Source: Thalassobacillus sp043497085
Lineage (GTDB): Bacteria > Bacillota > Bacilli > Bacillales > Halobacillaceae
Assembly: GCA_043497085.1 (NCBI GenBank)
Contig: JBIEKI010000003.1
DNA: 64,000 bases
Strand: one strand, 5' to 3'
In this document: in pieces, positions 51,762 through 61,406 of the stretch
Position numbering within the stretch: position 1 is the first letter of the stretch
Layout: each line of letters begins with the position of its first letter
Translations under genes and position numbers: made by a program
The notes under the pieces: model-generated
The model's input: the letters and a program-made list of their open reading frames with translations, nothing else
Databases searched by the model: none
Told to the model about the DNA's origin: nothing

Positions 51762-54700
51762 ATGCAGTCATATTTACTGGAACCGAATGATATCAAGAAG
51801 ATTACCGGCACAACCTTTTATTCAAGAGGGAGACGGTATTTTACTGGCGGCAAAGTCCACGGACTCACCCACAATCAGTCGATCAACTCCTGGCGAGCTG
51901 TAGTAACAGGAACGGAGGATTACGAGGTACGGATATTTTTCTTCGACGATGATGACTTGGAAGCGAAATGCGAATGTCCGGCCTACAACAGTTTTTACAG
52001 TTGTAAACATATCGCCGCTGTCCTGCTGGCCATCCGGGAACGTGCATTGAAGGAATCCGGCATAACCGAGGAAAAAACGGAAACATACGAGTCACAGTTT
52101 TTGCCTATCGACCGGGACCACTTTTCTAAACGTTTGACGGAAGCCTTTATGAATCAAAGTCAGGGACAGACAGCTTTAAGCGAGCGTGAAACCTTGACCG
52201 TCCACTATCAGCTTCACGTACAATCGACAATGGGAAAAAACGTGTTGGGACTGGAAATGAAACTGGGCAGCAATTACTTGTATGTTATCAAAAACATACA
52301 GGAGCTGATCGATCATATTCTTGATGAAAGACCCTGCTCCATTACGAACAAGTTCAGCTATCATCCAGAAGAGCACCAGCTCGCACAAAGCGATAGAGAA
52401 ATTTTTGGCCTGCTCCAGCAAATATTGGTGCAGGAGCAGTTTTACAAGGACTCTTACTGGAACCATTCAGTCGATAAAAGAAGATTGATTCTACCACCTA
52501 CTTTCACGGATTCGCTGCTTGAAAGGCTCGCTGACCGTAACAGCAGCCTGCATGAATTGAAGAACAGTTATGAAGAATGGGAAGTGCACGAGGAACTGCC
52601 TCCACTTACCATTCAAGTGACAAAAGACGAAGCAAATTTTCAGCTTCACCTCTCAGATCTGAAGCAGTATGTCTACTTATCGACTTACAGCCTGCTTTAT
52701 CGTAACGGGCATTTTTATAAAATTTCTGAACAGCAGAAATCTATTTATGAAAATATCATGCGTGTGCTTCCCTACCGCTCTAATGGTAATCACACAATTT
52801 CCCGTAAATACATGGAGCCTGTCCTGTCCGAGGTGATACCACAATTAGAAAAAATAGCCAATATTCATTACGCTCAGCCAGTACAGGAGACTGTGATACG
52901 GGAACCATTAACAGCAGAAGTTTACCTGGACATCCATAATGGCGCACTGACCGCTGATTTGCGCTTTTATTATGGCAAGCACCTAATTCGGCCATTTTTA
53001 GCTGCTGAACCGGAAGATGATGTCCTTATCCAGCGGAAGACAGCTGAGGAAAATGCAATCATGTCTATCATTGAAGCGAGTGAATTCAAATTTGATGGAG
53101 AACATGTCCATTTGACTGATGAAGATGAGATATTTTTCTTCCTTGCAGAACAACTGCCTGTACTAAAAGAACTGGCTGATGTCTATCTATCAGGGTCAGT
53201 CAATAACATGTTGAAGTACTCTGAAACCGAACTCGAACCAGCTATTGAAATGTCCGAGGAAGGAAATTGGCTCGATATTGCCTTTTCCATGGAAGGAATC
53301 ACGGCTGATGATATTTCGGAAGTGATGAAAGCCGTCATTGAAAAGAAACGCTATTATAAATTGTCTGAAGGTGCTTTACTGGCCCTGGATTCTCCAGCTT
53401 TTGACCGCTTCAGGCGACTGGCAGATGAATTTGAATTGGACGTAGATGATATCGATCATAACCATGTCCAACTGGCTCAAGCCCGCAGCCTGCAGGTAGA
53501 TGAGGTTCTCCACACGAAAAAGGAAGAACGGAACATCGACTTCGACGCACTGATCAGCCGCTTACGTGATCCTTCGGTATTCGAGGTTTCTGTACCCGAG
53601 CATTTGAATGCAGACATGCGTGATTATCAGCTGACCGGGTTCCGGTGGATGAAAACGCTCGCCAATTACAGATTCGGCGGCATTCTTGCTGATGATATGG
53701 GACTGGGAAAAACATTACAAAGTATCAGCTTCCTGCTTTCTGAAAAGCAAGAAGGAAAAATGACAGACTCAGCTTTGATCGTTGCTCCTGCTTCGCTCGT
53801 TTATAATTGGAAAAAAGAAATCGAACGGTTCGCTCCCAGCTTAAGCGTTCAGGCAGTTTCCGGAGACCCGGAGATCAGACAAAGCATGCTTGATGGCAGT
53901 GAAAAGTATGACATCATCATCACCTCTTATCCATTGCTGCGTCAGGACATAGCTGGTTATTCAGATAAGAAGTTTCACGCATTGATTTTAGATGAAGCCC
54001 AGGCCATCAAAAATGAGCAGACGAAAACCGCGCAAGCGACGCGCTCAATCAAAGCTGTCCACCGTTTTGCCCTAAGTGGGACACCAATCGAAAACTCATT
54101 GAATGAATTATGGTCGATTTTCCGTACGATCATGCCTGGATTCTATACGAATAAGAAAAAATTTCTGGCCATGAAACCCGAAAAAATCGCCAGGATGACC
54201 AGACCTTTCATTTTAAGACGACTGAAAAAAGATGTATTATCAGAGCTTCCGGATAAAATTGAAACAACCCAGTACTCAGAATTGACAAAAGAACAAAAGC
54301 AGATTTACCTTGCCTACCTGGAAAAAATCCAGTCAGAAGTGAAAGAAACCATTGCTTCTAAAGGATTCCAGCGAGGTAAATTAGAAATCCTGGCTGGCTT
54401 GACCCGACTAAGGCAAATTTGCTGCCACCCGGGATTATTTGTAGAGAATTATCAAGGTGATTCTGGAAAACTTACGCAGCTGAAAGAGTTAGTCACAGAA
54501 TTGAAAGAAGGCGGCCACCGTATCCTCATCTTCTCGCAATTCGCCAGCATGCTGAAGATCCTTTATCGAGAAATGGAAGGGATGGGCATGGAGGCTTTCT
54601 ATTTGGATGGCAGCACAAAATCGGAAGATCGGCTTGCCCAGGTCGAACGTTTCAATGAAGGAGAAAAAGATGCCTTCCTGATTTCCTTGAAAGCAGGCGG

Positions 54701-54974
54701 AACCGGTTTGAACCTCACTGGTGCCGACACCGTGATCCTGTATGATTTATGGTGGAACCCGGCTATTGAAGAACAAGCCGCCGGCCGCGCACACCGGATC
54801 GGCCAGAAAAAAGTAGTCCAAGTCATCCGGATGCTTGCGGAGGGTACGATTGAAGAACGCATCCATCAGCTCCAACAAAAGAAGCGCGATCTCGTCGACC
54901 AAATCATCCAGCCAGGCGAAACGATGCTTACCAGTCTGAAAGAAGATGAAATCCGCCAGCTTTTGGATATGTAA
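51762..54974 (+). CDS. SNF2-family helicase with SWIM zinc finger
   Basis: This 1070 aa ATP-dependent DNA translocase has an N-terminal SWIM finger CECPAYNSFYSCKH (about residues 63-76), a long central region, then the SNF2 core. Motif I is DDMGLGKTLQS (about 645), motif II LDEAQAIKN, motif III LSGTPIENSLNELWS; the helicase C domain has FSQFASML, SLKAGGTGLNLT and AAGRAHRIGQKK. It is similar to B. subtilis YwqA and to RapA-like proteins. ATG 51762 is preferred (AGGATG 8 nt upstream); ATG 51738 is in frame but without RBS. It is probably involved in transcription or repair. It appears monocistronic. Confidence 0.92.
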   Translation: MQSYLLEPNDIKKITGTTFYSRGRRYFTGGKVHGLTHNQSINSWRAVVTGTEDYEVRIFFFDDDDLEAKCECPAYNSFYSCKHIAAVLLAIRERALKESGITEEKTETYESQFLPIDRDHFSKRLTEAFMNQSQGQTALSERETLTVHYQLHVQSTMGKNVLGLEMKLGSNYLYVIKNIQELIDHILDERPCSITNKFSYHPEEHQLAQSDREIFGLLQQILVQEQFYKDSYWNHSVDKRRLILPPTFTDSLLERLADRNSSLHELKNSYEEWEVHEELPPLTIQVTKDEANFQLHLSDLKQYVYLSTYSLLYRNGHFYKISEQQKSIYENIMRVLPYRSNGNHTISRKYMEPVLSEVIPQLEKIANIHYAQPVQETVIREPLTAEVYLDIHNGALTADLRFYYGKHLIRPFLAAEPEDDVLIQRKTAEENAIMSIIEASEFKFDGEHVHLTDEDEIFFFLAEQLPVLKELADVYLSGSVNNMLKYSETELEPAIEMSEEGNWLDIAFSMEGITADDISEVMKAVIEKKRYYKLSEGALLALDSPAFDRFRRLADEFELDVDDIDHNHVQLAQARSLQVDEVLHTKKEERNIDFDALISRLRDPSVFEVSVPEHLNADMRDYQLTGFRWMKTLANYRFGGILADDMGLGKTLQSISFLLSEKQEGKMTDSALIVAPASLVYNWKKEIERFAPSLSVQAVSGDPEIRQSMLDGSEKYDIIITSYPLLRQDIAGYSDKKFHALILDEAQAIKNEQTKTAQATRSIKAVHRFALSGTPIENSLNELWSIFRTIMPGFYTNKKKFLAMKPEKIARMTRPFILRRLKKDVLSELPDKIETTQYSELTKEQKQIYLAYLEKIQSEVKETIASKGFQRGKLEILAGLTRLRQICCHPGLFVENYQGDSGKLTQLKELVTELKEGGHRILIFSQFASMLKILYREMEGMGMEAFYLDGSTKSEDRLAQVERFNEGEKDAFLISLKAGGTGLNLTGADTVILYDLWWNPAIEEQAAGRAHRIGQKKVVQVIRMLAEGTIEERIHQLQQKKRDLVDQIIQPGETMLTSLKEDEIRQLLDM

Positions 54975-55008
54975 AAGAAGCAATCAGCAGAAGAGAGACA
55001 TTAGAAAA

Positions 55009-55066
55009 ACTTGGCTTGTCGCCAAGTACTTATGGCGAAAGCCTTAGTATTTTCTTATACTTTAAT
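55009..55066. repeat. Structured intergenic element between the SNF2 gene and ctaA
   Basis: ACTTGGC-TTGTC-GCCAAGT (55018-55027 region) forms a 7 bp hairpin, followed by a GGC-GAAA-GCC tetraloop hairpin, all between AGAAAA and TTTTCT arms. From memory very similar elements occur between genes of other Bacillaceae. Only one copy is seen in this window, so the repeat status is not shown here. Confidence 0.45.
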
Positions 55067-55098
55067 CCTTTATCAAAGTTAAACTTTCTTAAAGTGCA

Positions 55099-55134
55099 AA
55101 AAAGGTCTGAGCCGGTAAAGGCTCAGACCTTTTT
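55099..55134. terminator. Bidirectional terminator between the SNF2 gene and ctaA
   Basis: AAAAGGTCTGAGCC (55100-55113) pairs with GGCTCAGACCTTTT (55120-55133), flanked by A and T runs, between convergent genes. Confidence 0.93.
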
Positions 55135-56019
55135 AATATTCATCTTTCTTTTTTTCAACTTGAACCAGTAGCCGCCAAGTATACTGCCGCCAATCACCAT
55201 CGTCATTGTCGAAACGATCATATGGATGGAGGACATCAACACCGTATTTTTCGTGACCACTATTACTATCCCAACGGCGGCATTCAGCAGGATAGAAATG
55301 AAGTAAAGCCATGCCAATGGTAAATGATAGCGGAATTTCATGGAATAGATTAAAAACCATAAAGCACCCACGAAAACAATCACAGTAGCTACCCAATGCA
55401 AGGAATAGACCACATTGGCAATACTTTCACTTTTAATCAAATATTCGTGGGCAGGAACGTCCAACATCACATTGGAGGCGCGACTATGCTTAAAGAAGGC
55501 ACCGAGTACAGTTTGAAAAATATAAAACACAAATCCTAACGTAAATGCTTTATAACTCATGGCTACAGCTTCCCTATGATGGGGCTCCACAGGGGACTCG
55601 CTTTCATGAAGGCTGTAGCTCAACAACACCATGGTCAATAACAGCAATTGACTGAACATGACATCGAAGGTTGAAAAGCCTGGTGGTGTGCCTAACAATA
55701 CATTCAATCCCCCGATTACTGATTGTAGAATCAATAAACCGAAACTTAAAATTGATAATCGGCGGACTGCTTTCGATTGGCGGTTTGTAATATAAGCACC
55801 CACCGCATTGATCAGAATGACTACTCCCAGCATAGTGGTAAAAATCCGGTGGGAATACTCGATCACCACATGGTAATCCGTGAAGACGGGAATCAGAGAT
55901 CCGTTACAGAACGGCCAATCTGTACCACATGCATCACCAGATTCAGTCGCAACGACCAGGTTGCCTAATATCAATGCGACAAACGTAAATATGACAGTAA
56001 AAATTGAAAATTTTCGCAT
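55123..56019 (-). CDS. ctaA: Heme A synthase CtaA
   Basis: This 298 aa eight-TM membrane oxidase converts heme O to heme A for aa3-type cytochrome oxidases. TM1 is FTVIFTFVALILGNLVV, then ESGDACGTDWPFCNG with the conserved Cys pair, and IEYSHRIFTTMLG with the first heme-ligand His. Later His residues occur in LLSYSLHES, VVYSLHWVAT and SSIHMIVST. The length matches B. subtilis CtaA. The stop overlaps the shared terminator. In B. subtilis ctaA faces ctaB; here ctaB is not adjacent. Confidence 0.95.
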   Translation of the reverse strand: MRKFSIFTVIFTFVALILGNLVVATESGDACGTDWPFCNGSLIPVFTDYHVVIEYSHRIFTTMLGVVILINAVGAYITNRQSKAVRRLSILSFGLLILQSVIGGLNVLLGTPPGFSTFDVMFSQLLLLTMVLLSYSLHESESPVEPHHREAVAMSYKAFTLGFVFYIFQTVLGAFFKHSRASNVMLDVPAHEYLIKSESIANVVYSLHWVATVIVFVGALWFLIYSMKFRYHLPLAWLYFISILLNAAVGIVIVVTKNTVLMSSIHMIVSTMTMVIGGSILGGYWFKLKKRKMNIKKV

Positions 56020-56201
56020 CTGCTTATCCCTCTATTTCAGTCGAGTGAACTCGATGACAAATTACACAACTATAGAAATCATATCATGATATTCTACCAT
56101 ATAAGAAGCAATTAGACATATTTCGACCATGAACATTTTGTGAACCAATTGTTTTAGCTACTGACTTCACGGGGAAGGTTTATTGGAAAGGAGGCTATAT
56201 C

Positions 56202-56849
56202 ATGTTTGATGCCTATGTATTTGATGCTTATGGTACCCTGTTCGATGTCCATTCAGTCACAGAAAAACTTGAAGAAAAATACCCGGATAAAGGAAATGCG
56301 ATCAGTCAGGAATGGCGCAGAAGACAGGTACATTATTTTATGATTAGACAGTTGATCGATGGCTATCTGCCTTTTGACCAAATTACCCAAAACGCACTGA
56401 AGGATGCACTGCACATCAACCAGGCTAATTATCATTCTGGGGAGTTAGAGGAATTGATGAATGCCTACCTGCATTTACAACCCTATGAAGAGGTTGCAAG
56501 TATCAAGGCTCATTTACCAAATAACACCTTGACTATTTTCTCAAACGGCACCCCATCGATGCTCCATCCACTATTAGAAAACAATCAGCTCGAGGATACA
56601 TTCCGGGTGTTGAGCGCAGATGAGCCCAAAGTTTACAAACCCGCACCAGCAGCTTATGCCTACGCTCAAAAACAGTTGAAAGTAGCTGATCCGGAAAATA
56701 TTTTATTTTTATCAAGTAACCCCTGGGATATCGCAGGTGCTAAAAGTTTTGGCTTCACGACTGCCTGGGTCAATCGGCAGCAAACCCAGTGGCCATCACT
56801 GGAAGTCGAGCCAGATCATATTTTCGATAACCTGAACGAGCTAAAATAA
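56202..56849 (+). CDS. L-2-haloacid dehalogenase (HAD type II)
   Basis: This 215 aa HAD hydrolase has the class II haloacid dehalogenase signatures: nucleophile Asp8 in VFDAYGTLFDV, Arg in WRRRQ (about 43), SNGTPSML, Lys in VYKPAP, and LSSNPWDIAGA with Ser/Asn/Asp. It would release halide from short 2-haloacids such as chloroacetate in the cytoplasm. AAAGGAGG precedes ATG 56202. It appears monocistronic and divergent from ctaA, and ends at repeat copy E. Activity is inferred from the residue pattern. Confidence 0.87.
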   Translation: MFDAYVFDAYGTLFDVHSVTEKLEEKYPDKGNAISQEWRRRQVHYFMIRQLIDGYLPFDQITQNALKDALHINQANYHSGELEELMNAYLHLQPYEEVASIKAHLPNNTLTIFSNGTPSMLHPLLENNQLEDTFRVLSADEPKVYKPAPAAYAYAQKQLKVADPENILFLSSNPWDIAGAKSFGFTTAWVNRQQTQWPSLEVEPDHIFDNLNELK

Positions 56850-57440
56850 AGGCTCTTTTAAATCTCAGTGTTTATTTTCCAGTAAAGCTCCCTTTACTTG
56901 AAGACTCAGTTTCGAAAGAAACTGTTTCCGTTACGTTGAGAATCTCTGGAGGTCCGGGAAATCACTCGCTTTCCATGGGCGTACGGTGAGCTTCCTCGGG
57001 CTAAAGCCCTGTGGGATCTTGCCTAGCCCCTTCTCCTGCGGGAGTCTCGCCGTTTCCCTTCCCATCCAGCCAGTTTTGTAATAAACGGACCCTTTAAAAA
57101 AGAAAGAATGTACAACTAAAACCTTCATCTTGAGACATTTATAAAGGATATTAAAGGGCTAGAGTCTTCAGTAAAAATTATCCTAGGGCTGGTTACACAA
57201 GTATGATTTCGTGAATTTCCTATGGCAAGGTCCGAGGGGAACGGCGAGACTCCTGCGGGATGAAAATGACAGGTGAGACCCCGGAAGACGAAGTCTGAGG
57301 AGGCTCAGCGCATGCCCGCGGAAAGGGAGTCGTTCCCCATCGGACCATTATTCAGATAAACGTCTCGAAATCGAGTGTTCCGTTAAACGGCCCTATAATT
57401 AAATAAGCCTCTTCTGAAAATTCAACAATAATATTTAACA
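56848..57440. repeat. Dispersed composite repeat, copy E
   Basis: Order is L flank (56848-56935: AAAGGCTCTTTTAAA, then AAGCTCCCTTTAC and GAAGACTCAGTTTCGA), minus core (56956-57058), spacer (57059-57235) similar to that of copy C, plus core (57236-57338), R flank (57340-57440: CGTCTCGAAATCGAGTG and TTAAATAAGCC). It is the least disturbed copy, with cores of about 103 bp each. It fills the 643 bp between convergent dehalogenase and CoA-disulfide reductase genes. Confidence 0.85.
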
Positions 57441-57492
57441 AGCCAAAATTAAAAGAGGAATAGGAACCTCAGTCATACCGACTGAGGTTTGC

Positions 57493-58824
57493 TTATTTCG
57501 CTTTACGAGCAGCCTGCTGTACCGGATCCCACACCCCGTTATATGGTGGGGCATAGGACAAGTCAAGATCGAGCAGTTCTTCGGTCGTCATTTCATGAAA
57601 AAGCGCTGTGGCCAGTACATCAATCCGTTTATCTACTCCATCACCACCGATGATTTGCGCTCCAAGCACTTTAAAATTTTCTTCATGATAGGTAAGTTTC
57701 AGCGTCATCTTCTCTGAGTTCGGATAATAGCCGGCTGAATCTGTCGCCTTGATGGTGATACTCTTATGAGGAAGGTTCATCTGTTCTGCTTCTGTTTCGG
57801 AAATTCCAGTCCTACCCAAAGTCAAATCACAAAATTTAATAATAGATGAACCGACTACGCCTTTAAAAGCTTTTGGACGTTCAGCCATATTCAATCCGGC
57901 TATGCCACCTTGTTTGTTGGCATGGGTTCCTAACGGAATATAGTCATCTATTTTCTTGATACGGTTGTATTGTGTGGCACAATCACCAGCTGCGTATATA
58001 TCCTTTATGTTTGTCTCCATATAAGCATTGACCTGGATCGCATCTTTAATTGTCAAGTAGATGCCCGTCCCGCGTAGAAAAGAAGTATTAGGAGCTACAC
58101 CTACAGCAACCAGGACAAGATCGGTATCATAAGTTCCTTTATCTGTAACTACTTTTTCTACCCTTTCTTTTCCTTCAAAGCCTTCAACATTTTCTTCTAG
58201 ATTCAAGGCGATGCCTTGTTTTTCTGCTTCTTCATGAATTAAAGCTGCCATATCTTCATCAAAGATCTTAGCAAGCTGGCTGCCTCGTTCGATAATTCTT
58301 ACTTTTTTATCAAGCTGTACAAAGCTTTCTGCCATTTCCAGTCCGATATACCCTCCGCCAATGATCGTCACATTATTGATTTCTTTGTTCATATAATCCA
58401 TAATCCGATGTGCATCTGGAATTGTTTTCAACTGAAACACCCCCGGAAGTTCCACACCTTCCCACGGCGGACACACCGGGCTTGCACCAGTAGCTACTAA
58501 TAAACGATCGTAGTTTTCCTGGAATGAACCACCCGTTTCCAGATTGGTTCCATAGACCACTTTTTGTTCACAGTCGACTCGCGTAACTTCATGTCTGGTC
58601 CGTGCATCGATTCCATATTTCTCCCGGAAAGCTTCTGGTGTCCTGGCAATCAAATTGTCTGTTGATTCTACCTCGCCGCTTATCGCATATGGTAAACCAC
58701 ACTGTCCGTACGAATAAATATCGCCCTGCTCAAGCGTGACAATTTCATGGTTTTCACTATTACGGACAATCTGCATTGCTGCACTCATTCCGGCCGCATC
58801 CCCGCCTATGATGACGTATTTCAT
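57493..58824 (-). CDS. cdr: CoA-disulfide reductase
   Basis: This 443 aa FAD/NAD(P)H enzyme keeps coenzyme A reduced. The N-terminal FAD motif is VIIGGDAAGMSAAMQIVR. The single redox Cys42 stands in YGQCGLPYAISG, which defines the CoADR/Npx class. The second nucleotide motif is VTIIGGGYIGLEMAESF, and the second FAD motif IYAAGDCATQYNRI. There is no C-terminal rhodanese domain. AAAAGGAGGG precedes ATG 58824. It lies 23 bp after the pseudouridine synthase gene and may be co-transcribed with it. Confidence 0.9.
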   Translation of the reverse strand: MKYVIIGGDAAGMSAAMQIVRNSENHEIVTLEQGDIYSYGQCGLPYAISGEVESTDNLIARTPEAFREKYGIDARTRHEVTRVDCEQKVVYGTNLETGGSFQENYDRLLVATGASPVCPPWEGVELPGVFQLKTIPDAHRIMDYMNKEINNVTIIGGGYIGLEMAESFVQLDKKVRIIERGSQLAKIFDEDMAALIHEEAEKQGIALNLEENVEGFEGKERVEKVVTDKGTYDTDLVLVAVGVAPNTSFLRGTGIYLTIKDAIQVNAYMETNIKDIYAAGDCATQYNRIKKIDDYIPLGTHANKQGGIAGLNMAERPKAFKGVVGSSIIKFCDLTLGRTGISETEAEQMNLPHKSITIKATDSAGYYPNSEKMTLKLTYHEENFKVLGAQIIGGDGVDKRIDVLATALFHEMTTEELLDLDLSYAPPYNGVWDPVQQAARKAK

Positions 58825-58847
58825 TATGCAAGCCCTCCTTTTTACGA

Positions 58848-59777
58848 TTAAAAATTAGCTAGTTTAATTAGTTCCTGCTGAAAAATTTCTGGTACACGAT
58901 CACTGGAAGCTGCTGATACTGAGATCCTTTCCTCTGTTATCGGGTGGAGAAAAGAAATCTTCGCTGCATGCAGCGCCTGTCGCTCATATCCATCATTATT
59001 CTTTCCGTATAGTTTATCGCCCACTACTGGGTGACCTTGATGATTCATATGTACACGAATCTGGTGCGTTCTTCCCGTTTGAAGCTTCAGCTTGACAACA
59101 CTGACATGGTGCTTTTTATCGTATCTGACCACCTGATACTCGGTCACTGCCTTTTGACCACCTGGTGAAACTCGCCTTCTGCTGGGGTGATGACGGTCTT
59201 TTCCAATTGGCAAATCGATGATCCCCTGTTCCTTTTTAATCTGCCCATGTACCATGGCAAGATACGTACGGCTGATTTTTCTTTGTTCCAAATGCCGATC
59301 TAAAACCGCACCTGCCAACGCATGTTTAGCAAACAGAACAGCTCCTGAAGTTTCTCTATCCAGGCGGTGAATATGTCTTACTTTAGTCTCTACCCCATTT
59401 TCCTGAAAATAAAAAGCTACCCCATTGGCAAGCGTACCAGTCTGTCCCGCTTCATTGGGATGGGTATCGACACCAGCAGGTTTATTGACCACAAGCAGAT
59501 GATCATCTTCATATACTATTTGCATGTCTAATTTGTCGGGAATAATCCCAAACTCCTCTCTTTGGAATAGACGAACCTGAAGACGATCTTGAACTTTTAA
59601 CTGAGTAGACCAGGGAAGCTGCTCTCCGTTTACCGTGGCATCCTTATTCATACGAAACTGATGCAACAGTTTTTTTGGTGTCTTCCAGACATGCTTCAAT
59701 AGAGACTCGATCGTTTCCCCTTGCCATTTTTTAGGAATTACGATTTCCAACCATTCTCCTTGCTTTTTCATCTCCAT
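58848..59777 (-). CDS. RluA-family pseudouridine synthase
   Basis: This 309 aa RNA-modifying enzyme has an N-terminal S4-like basic region (about 15-75) and the catalytic HIHRLDRETSGAVLFAK motif with Asp (about 141). KLQTGRTHQIRVHMNHQGHP and GDKLYGKN follow. The target rRNA or tRNA position cannot be read from sequence. The start is ATG 59777 or ATG 59771; the RBS is weak (GTTGGTG). It is the first gene of a likely two-gene unit with cdr. Confidence 0.9.
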   Translation of the reverse strand: MEMKKQGEWLEIVIPKKWQGETIESLLKHVWKTPKKLLHQFRMNKDATVNGEQLPWSTQLKVQDRLQVRLFQREEFGIIPDKLDMQIVYEDDHLLVVNKPAGVDTHPNEAGQTGTLANGVAFYFQENGVETKVRHIHRLDRETSGAVLFAKHALAGAVLDRHLEQRKISRTYLAMVHGQIKKEQGIIDLPIGKDRHHPSRRRVSPGGQKAVTEYQVVRYDKKHHVSVVKLKLQTGRTHQIRVHMNHQGHPVVGDKLYGKNNDGYERQALHAAKISFLHPITEERISVSAASSDRVPEIFQQELIKLANF

Positions 59778-59899
59778 ATCGCACCAACTTTCTAAGAAAT
59801 TATTTTTCGGACTATTTTCCCAATTAATGCTAATTTGGTTTATTTGCTTTTTTTATTGGAAAAGTAACTTATGTAAAATAAAATTAGGAGGTATTTGTG

Positions 59900-60229
59900 A
59901 TGAGTCATGAAAAGTATTCAAGTGTCATCGAAGTCTTACATGAATGTATGGAAGCTTGTAACCATTGCTACACATCCTGTCTTCAGGAAGACAATGTAAA
60001 AGCAATGGCAGAATGTATTCGCTTAGATCGTGAATGTGCTGATATTTGTGCATTATTCGAACAGGCTCTGACCCGTGATACGCCTTATGTGCAGGAGTTT
60101 GCCCAACTTTGTGCAAAAGCATGCCGTGACTGCGGTGACGAATGCGCTAAACATGACCATGATCATTGCCAGAAATGCGCAGAAGCTTGCCGTAAATGTG
60201 CAGACGAATGTGAAAAGTTAGTTTCATAA
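59900..60229 (+). CDS. Four-helix-bundle copper-storage protein (Csp/YhjQ-like)
   Basis: This 109 aa protein has 16 Cys residues spaced along predicted helices (HECMEACNHCYTSC; ECIRLDRECADIC; LCAKACRDCGDEC; HCQKCAEACRKCADEC), the pattern of cytosolic Csp3 copper-storage proteins that bind many Cu(I) ions inside the bundle. No signal peptide is visible, so it is cytosolic. ATG 59900 follows AGGAGG by 8 nt. It shares a terminator with the convergent carboxypeptidase gene. It is likely to buffer copper for or against the enzymes NirK and cytochrome oxidase; that link is inferred. Confidence 0.9.
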   Translation: MSHEKYSSVIEVLHECMEACNHCYTSCLQEDNVKAMAECIRLDRECADICALFEQALTRDTPYVQEFAQLCAKACRDCGDECAKHDHDHCQKCAEACRKCADECEKLVS

Positions 60230-60235
60230 TACATG

Positions 60236-60288
60236 AAAAAAGCTGTCACGGAAAAGGTTAACGAGCTTTTCCAGTGACAGCTTTTTTT
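60236..60288. terminator. Bidirectional terminator between csp and the carboxypeptidase gene
   Basis: AAAAAAGCTGTCAC (60236-60249) and GGAAAAG pair with CTTTTCC (60266-60272) and GTGACAGCTTTTTT (60274-60287), giving a very strong stem flanked by A and T runs. Confidence 0.94.
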
Positions 60289-60290
60289 AT

Positions 60291-61406
60291 TCATTTAGAA
60301 GAAAAGAGACTGGCGAACCATTGGAAAATGGCATCTTTCCAGGAAGAGTTCTCTTCTTCTCCATCCTCATCCTTTCTTTCATCAACCGGTTCCCCGCTTG
60401 CTTTAGTTACTTGTTTTAACTCTTCTGTTGTCAGAATTCCATTGTCTGCTTCAATCAGTAAATATCCTTTTCTAGTCACTTTTTCTGTAATTTCCGTTCC
60501 CTTTTTCTTTGTATAAGAAAGGGATTCTTCCAGTTCATACTCTATCCCATTTTTTTCATAAGTAGTTCCCGCCGGGATCTTTGCTGACTCATAATTTTCA
60601 AATCCATAATCAAATAGGGCACCAGCTTCCGTGTAAGATTGTTCTGCATTCTTTGCCCTCAGTACGACAGCAATCAATTCCATACCCCCACGTTCAGCTG
60701 TACCAACCAGTGTATGTCCGGACTTCGTAACCCAGCCGGTCTTTACCCCGGTGGCATCGTCGTATCGCCACAGCAGGCGATTGTGGTTGATGATGGTGGT
60801 CTCCCATTCTTCCCCTTTCCATTCTAATTCTTTTGTTCCCACGATTTCTTTAAAAGTTTCATTTTGCATGGCGTATTGGGTGATTTTTGCCATATCTCTT
60901 GCCGTTACATAATGATCTTCATCAAATAACCCATGCGGATTTTTAAAATTGGAATTTTCTGTACCTGCTTTTTCTTCAGCAAAAGTATTCATTACCTGGG
61001 CAAAGTTCTCGACACTTCCGCCCAAATGTTCAGCAATTGCAATTCCCGCATCATTACCTGAGTTCATCAGCAAGCCTTGGACCAATTTCTTAAGTGGGAC
61101 TTCCTCCCCTTCCTTTAAGTATACTCTGGTGCCATCCACATTCCTTGCTCTCTCACTGACGAGGACTTTCTCGTCCAATTCCCCCTGTTCGATGGCGATG
61201 ATGCCGGTGAGAATCTTTGTTATGCTTGCAGGATACATTTTATTATCACTATTCTTATCGAATAATACTTGGCCGCTTTTTCCATCCATTAAAATAGCAG
61301 CTTCACTTTCTGTTGCAGGCTCTTTATCCTCTGCTGCTAATCCCTCCTGCAAGGGCAAGGTAAACAATAGCACAAAAATCATGACAGGAATCCATATCCG
61401 GTTCAT
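60291..61406 (-). CDS. D-alanyl-D-alanine carboxypeptidase (PBP5/DacF family)
   Basis: This 371 aa penicillin-binding protein trims pentapeptide side chains of peptidoglycan. A signal peptide (IWIPVMIFVLLFTLPLQEGLA) is followed by SxxK in ASITKIL (Ser about 63), SGN in MNSGNDAGIAI, and KTG in GVKTGWVTKSGHT. The C-terminal domain ends with an acidic stretch (DEDGEEEN) and the amphipathic helix AIFQWFASLFSSK, a probable membrane anchor. ATG 61406 is preferred, 8 nt after GGAGG. It is divergent from the next lipoprotein gene. Confidence 0.9.
   Translation of the reverse strand: MNRIWIPVMIFVLLFTLPLQEGLAAEDKEPATESEAAILMDGKSGQVLFDKNSDNKMYPASITKILTGIIAIEQGELDEKVLVSERARNVDGTRVYLKEGEEVPLKKLVQGLLMNSGNDAGIAIAEHLGGSVENFAQVMNTFAEEKAGTENSNFKNPHGLFDEDHYVTARDMAKITQYAMQNETFKEIVGTKELEWKGEEWETTIINHNRLLWRYDDATGVKTGWVTKSGHTLVGTAERGGMELIAVVLRAKNAEQSYTEAGALFDYGFENYESAKIPAGTTYEKNGIEYELEESLSYTKKKGTEITEKVTRKGYLLIEADNGILTTEELKQVTKASGEPVDERKDEDGEEENSSWKDAIFQWFASLFSSK

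Noticed and set aside
290..57440. CRISPR array
   Set aside because: The repeats are dispersed, over 90 bp long and arranged as inverted pairs; no regularly spaced direct repeats with unique spacers were seen anywhere.
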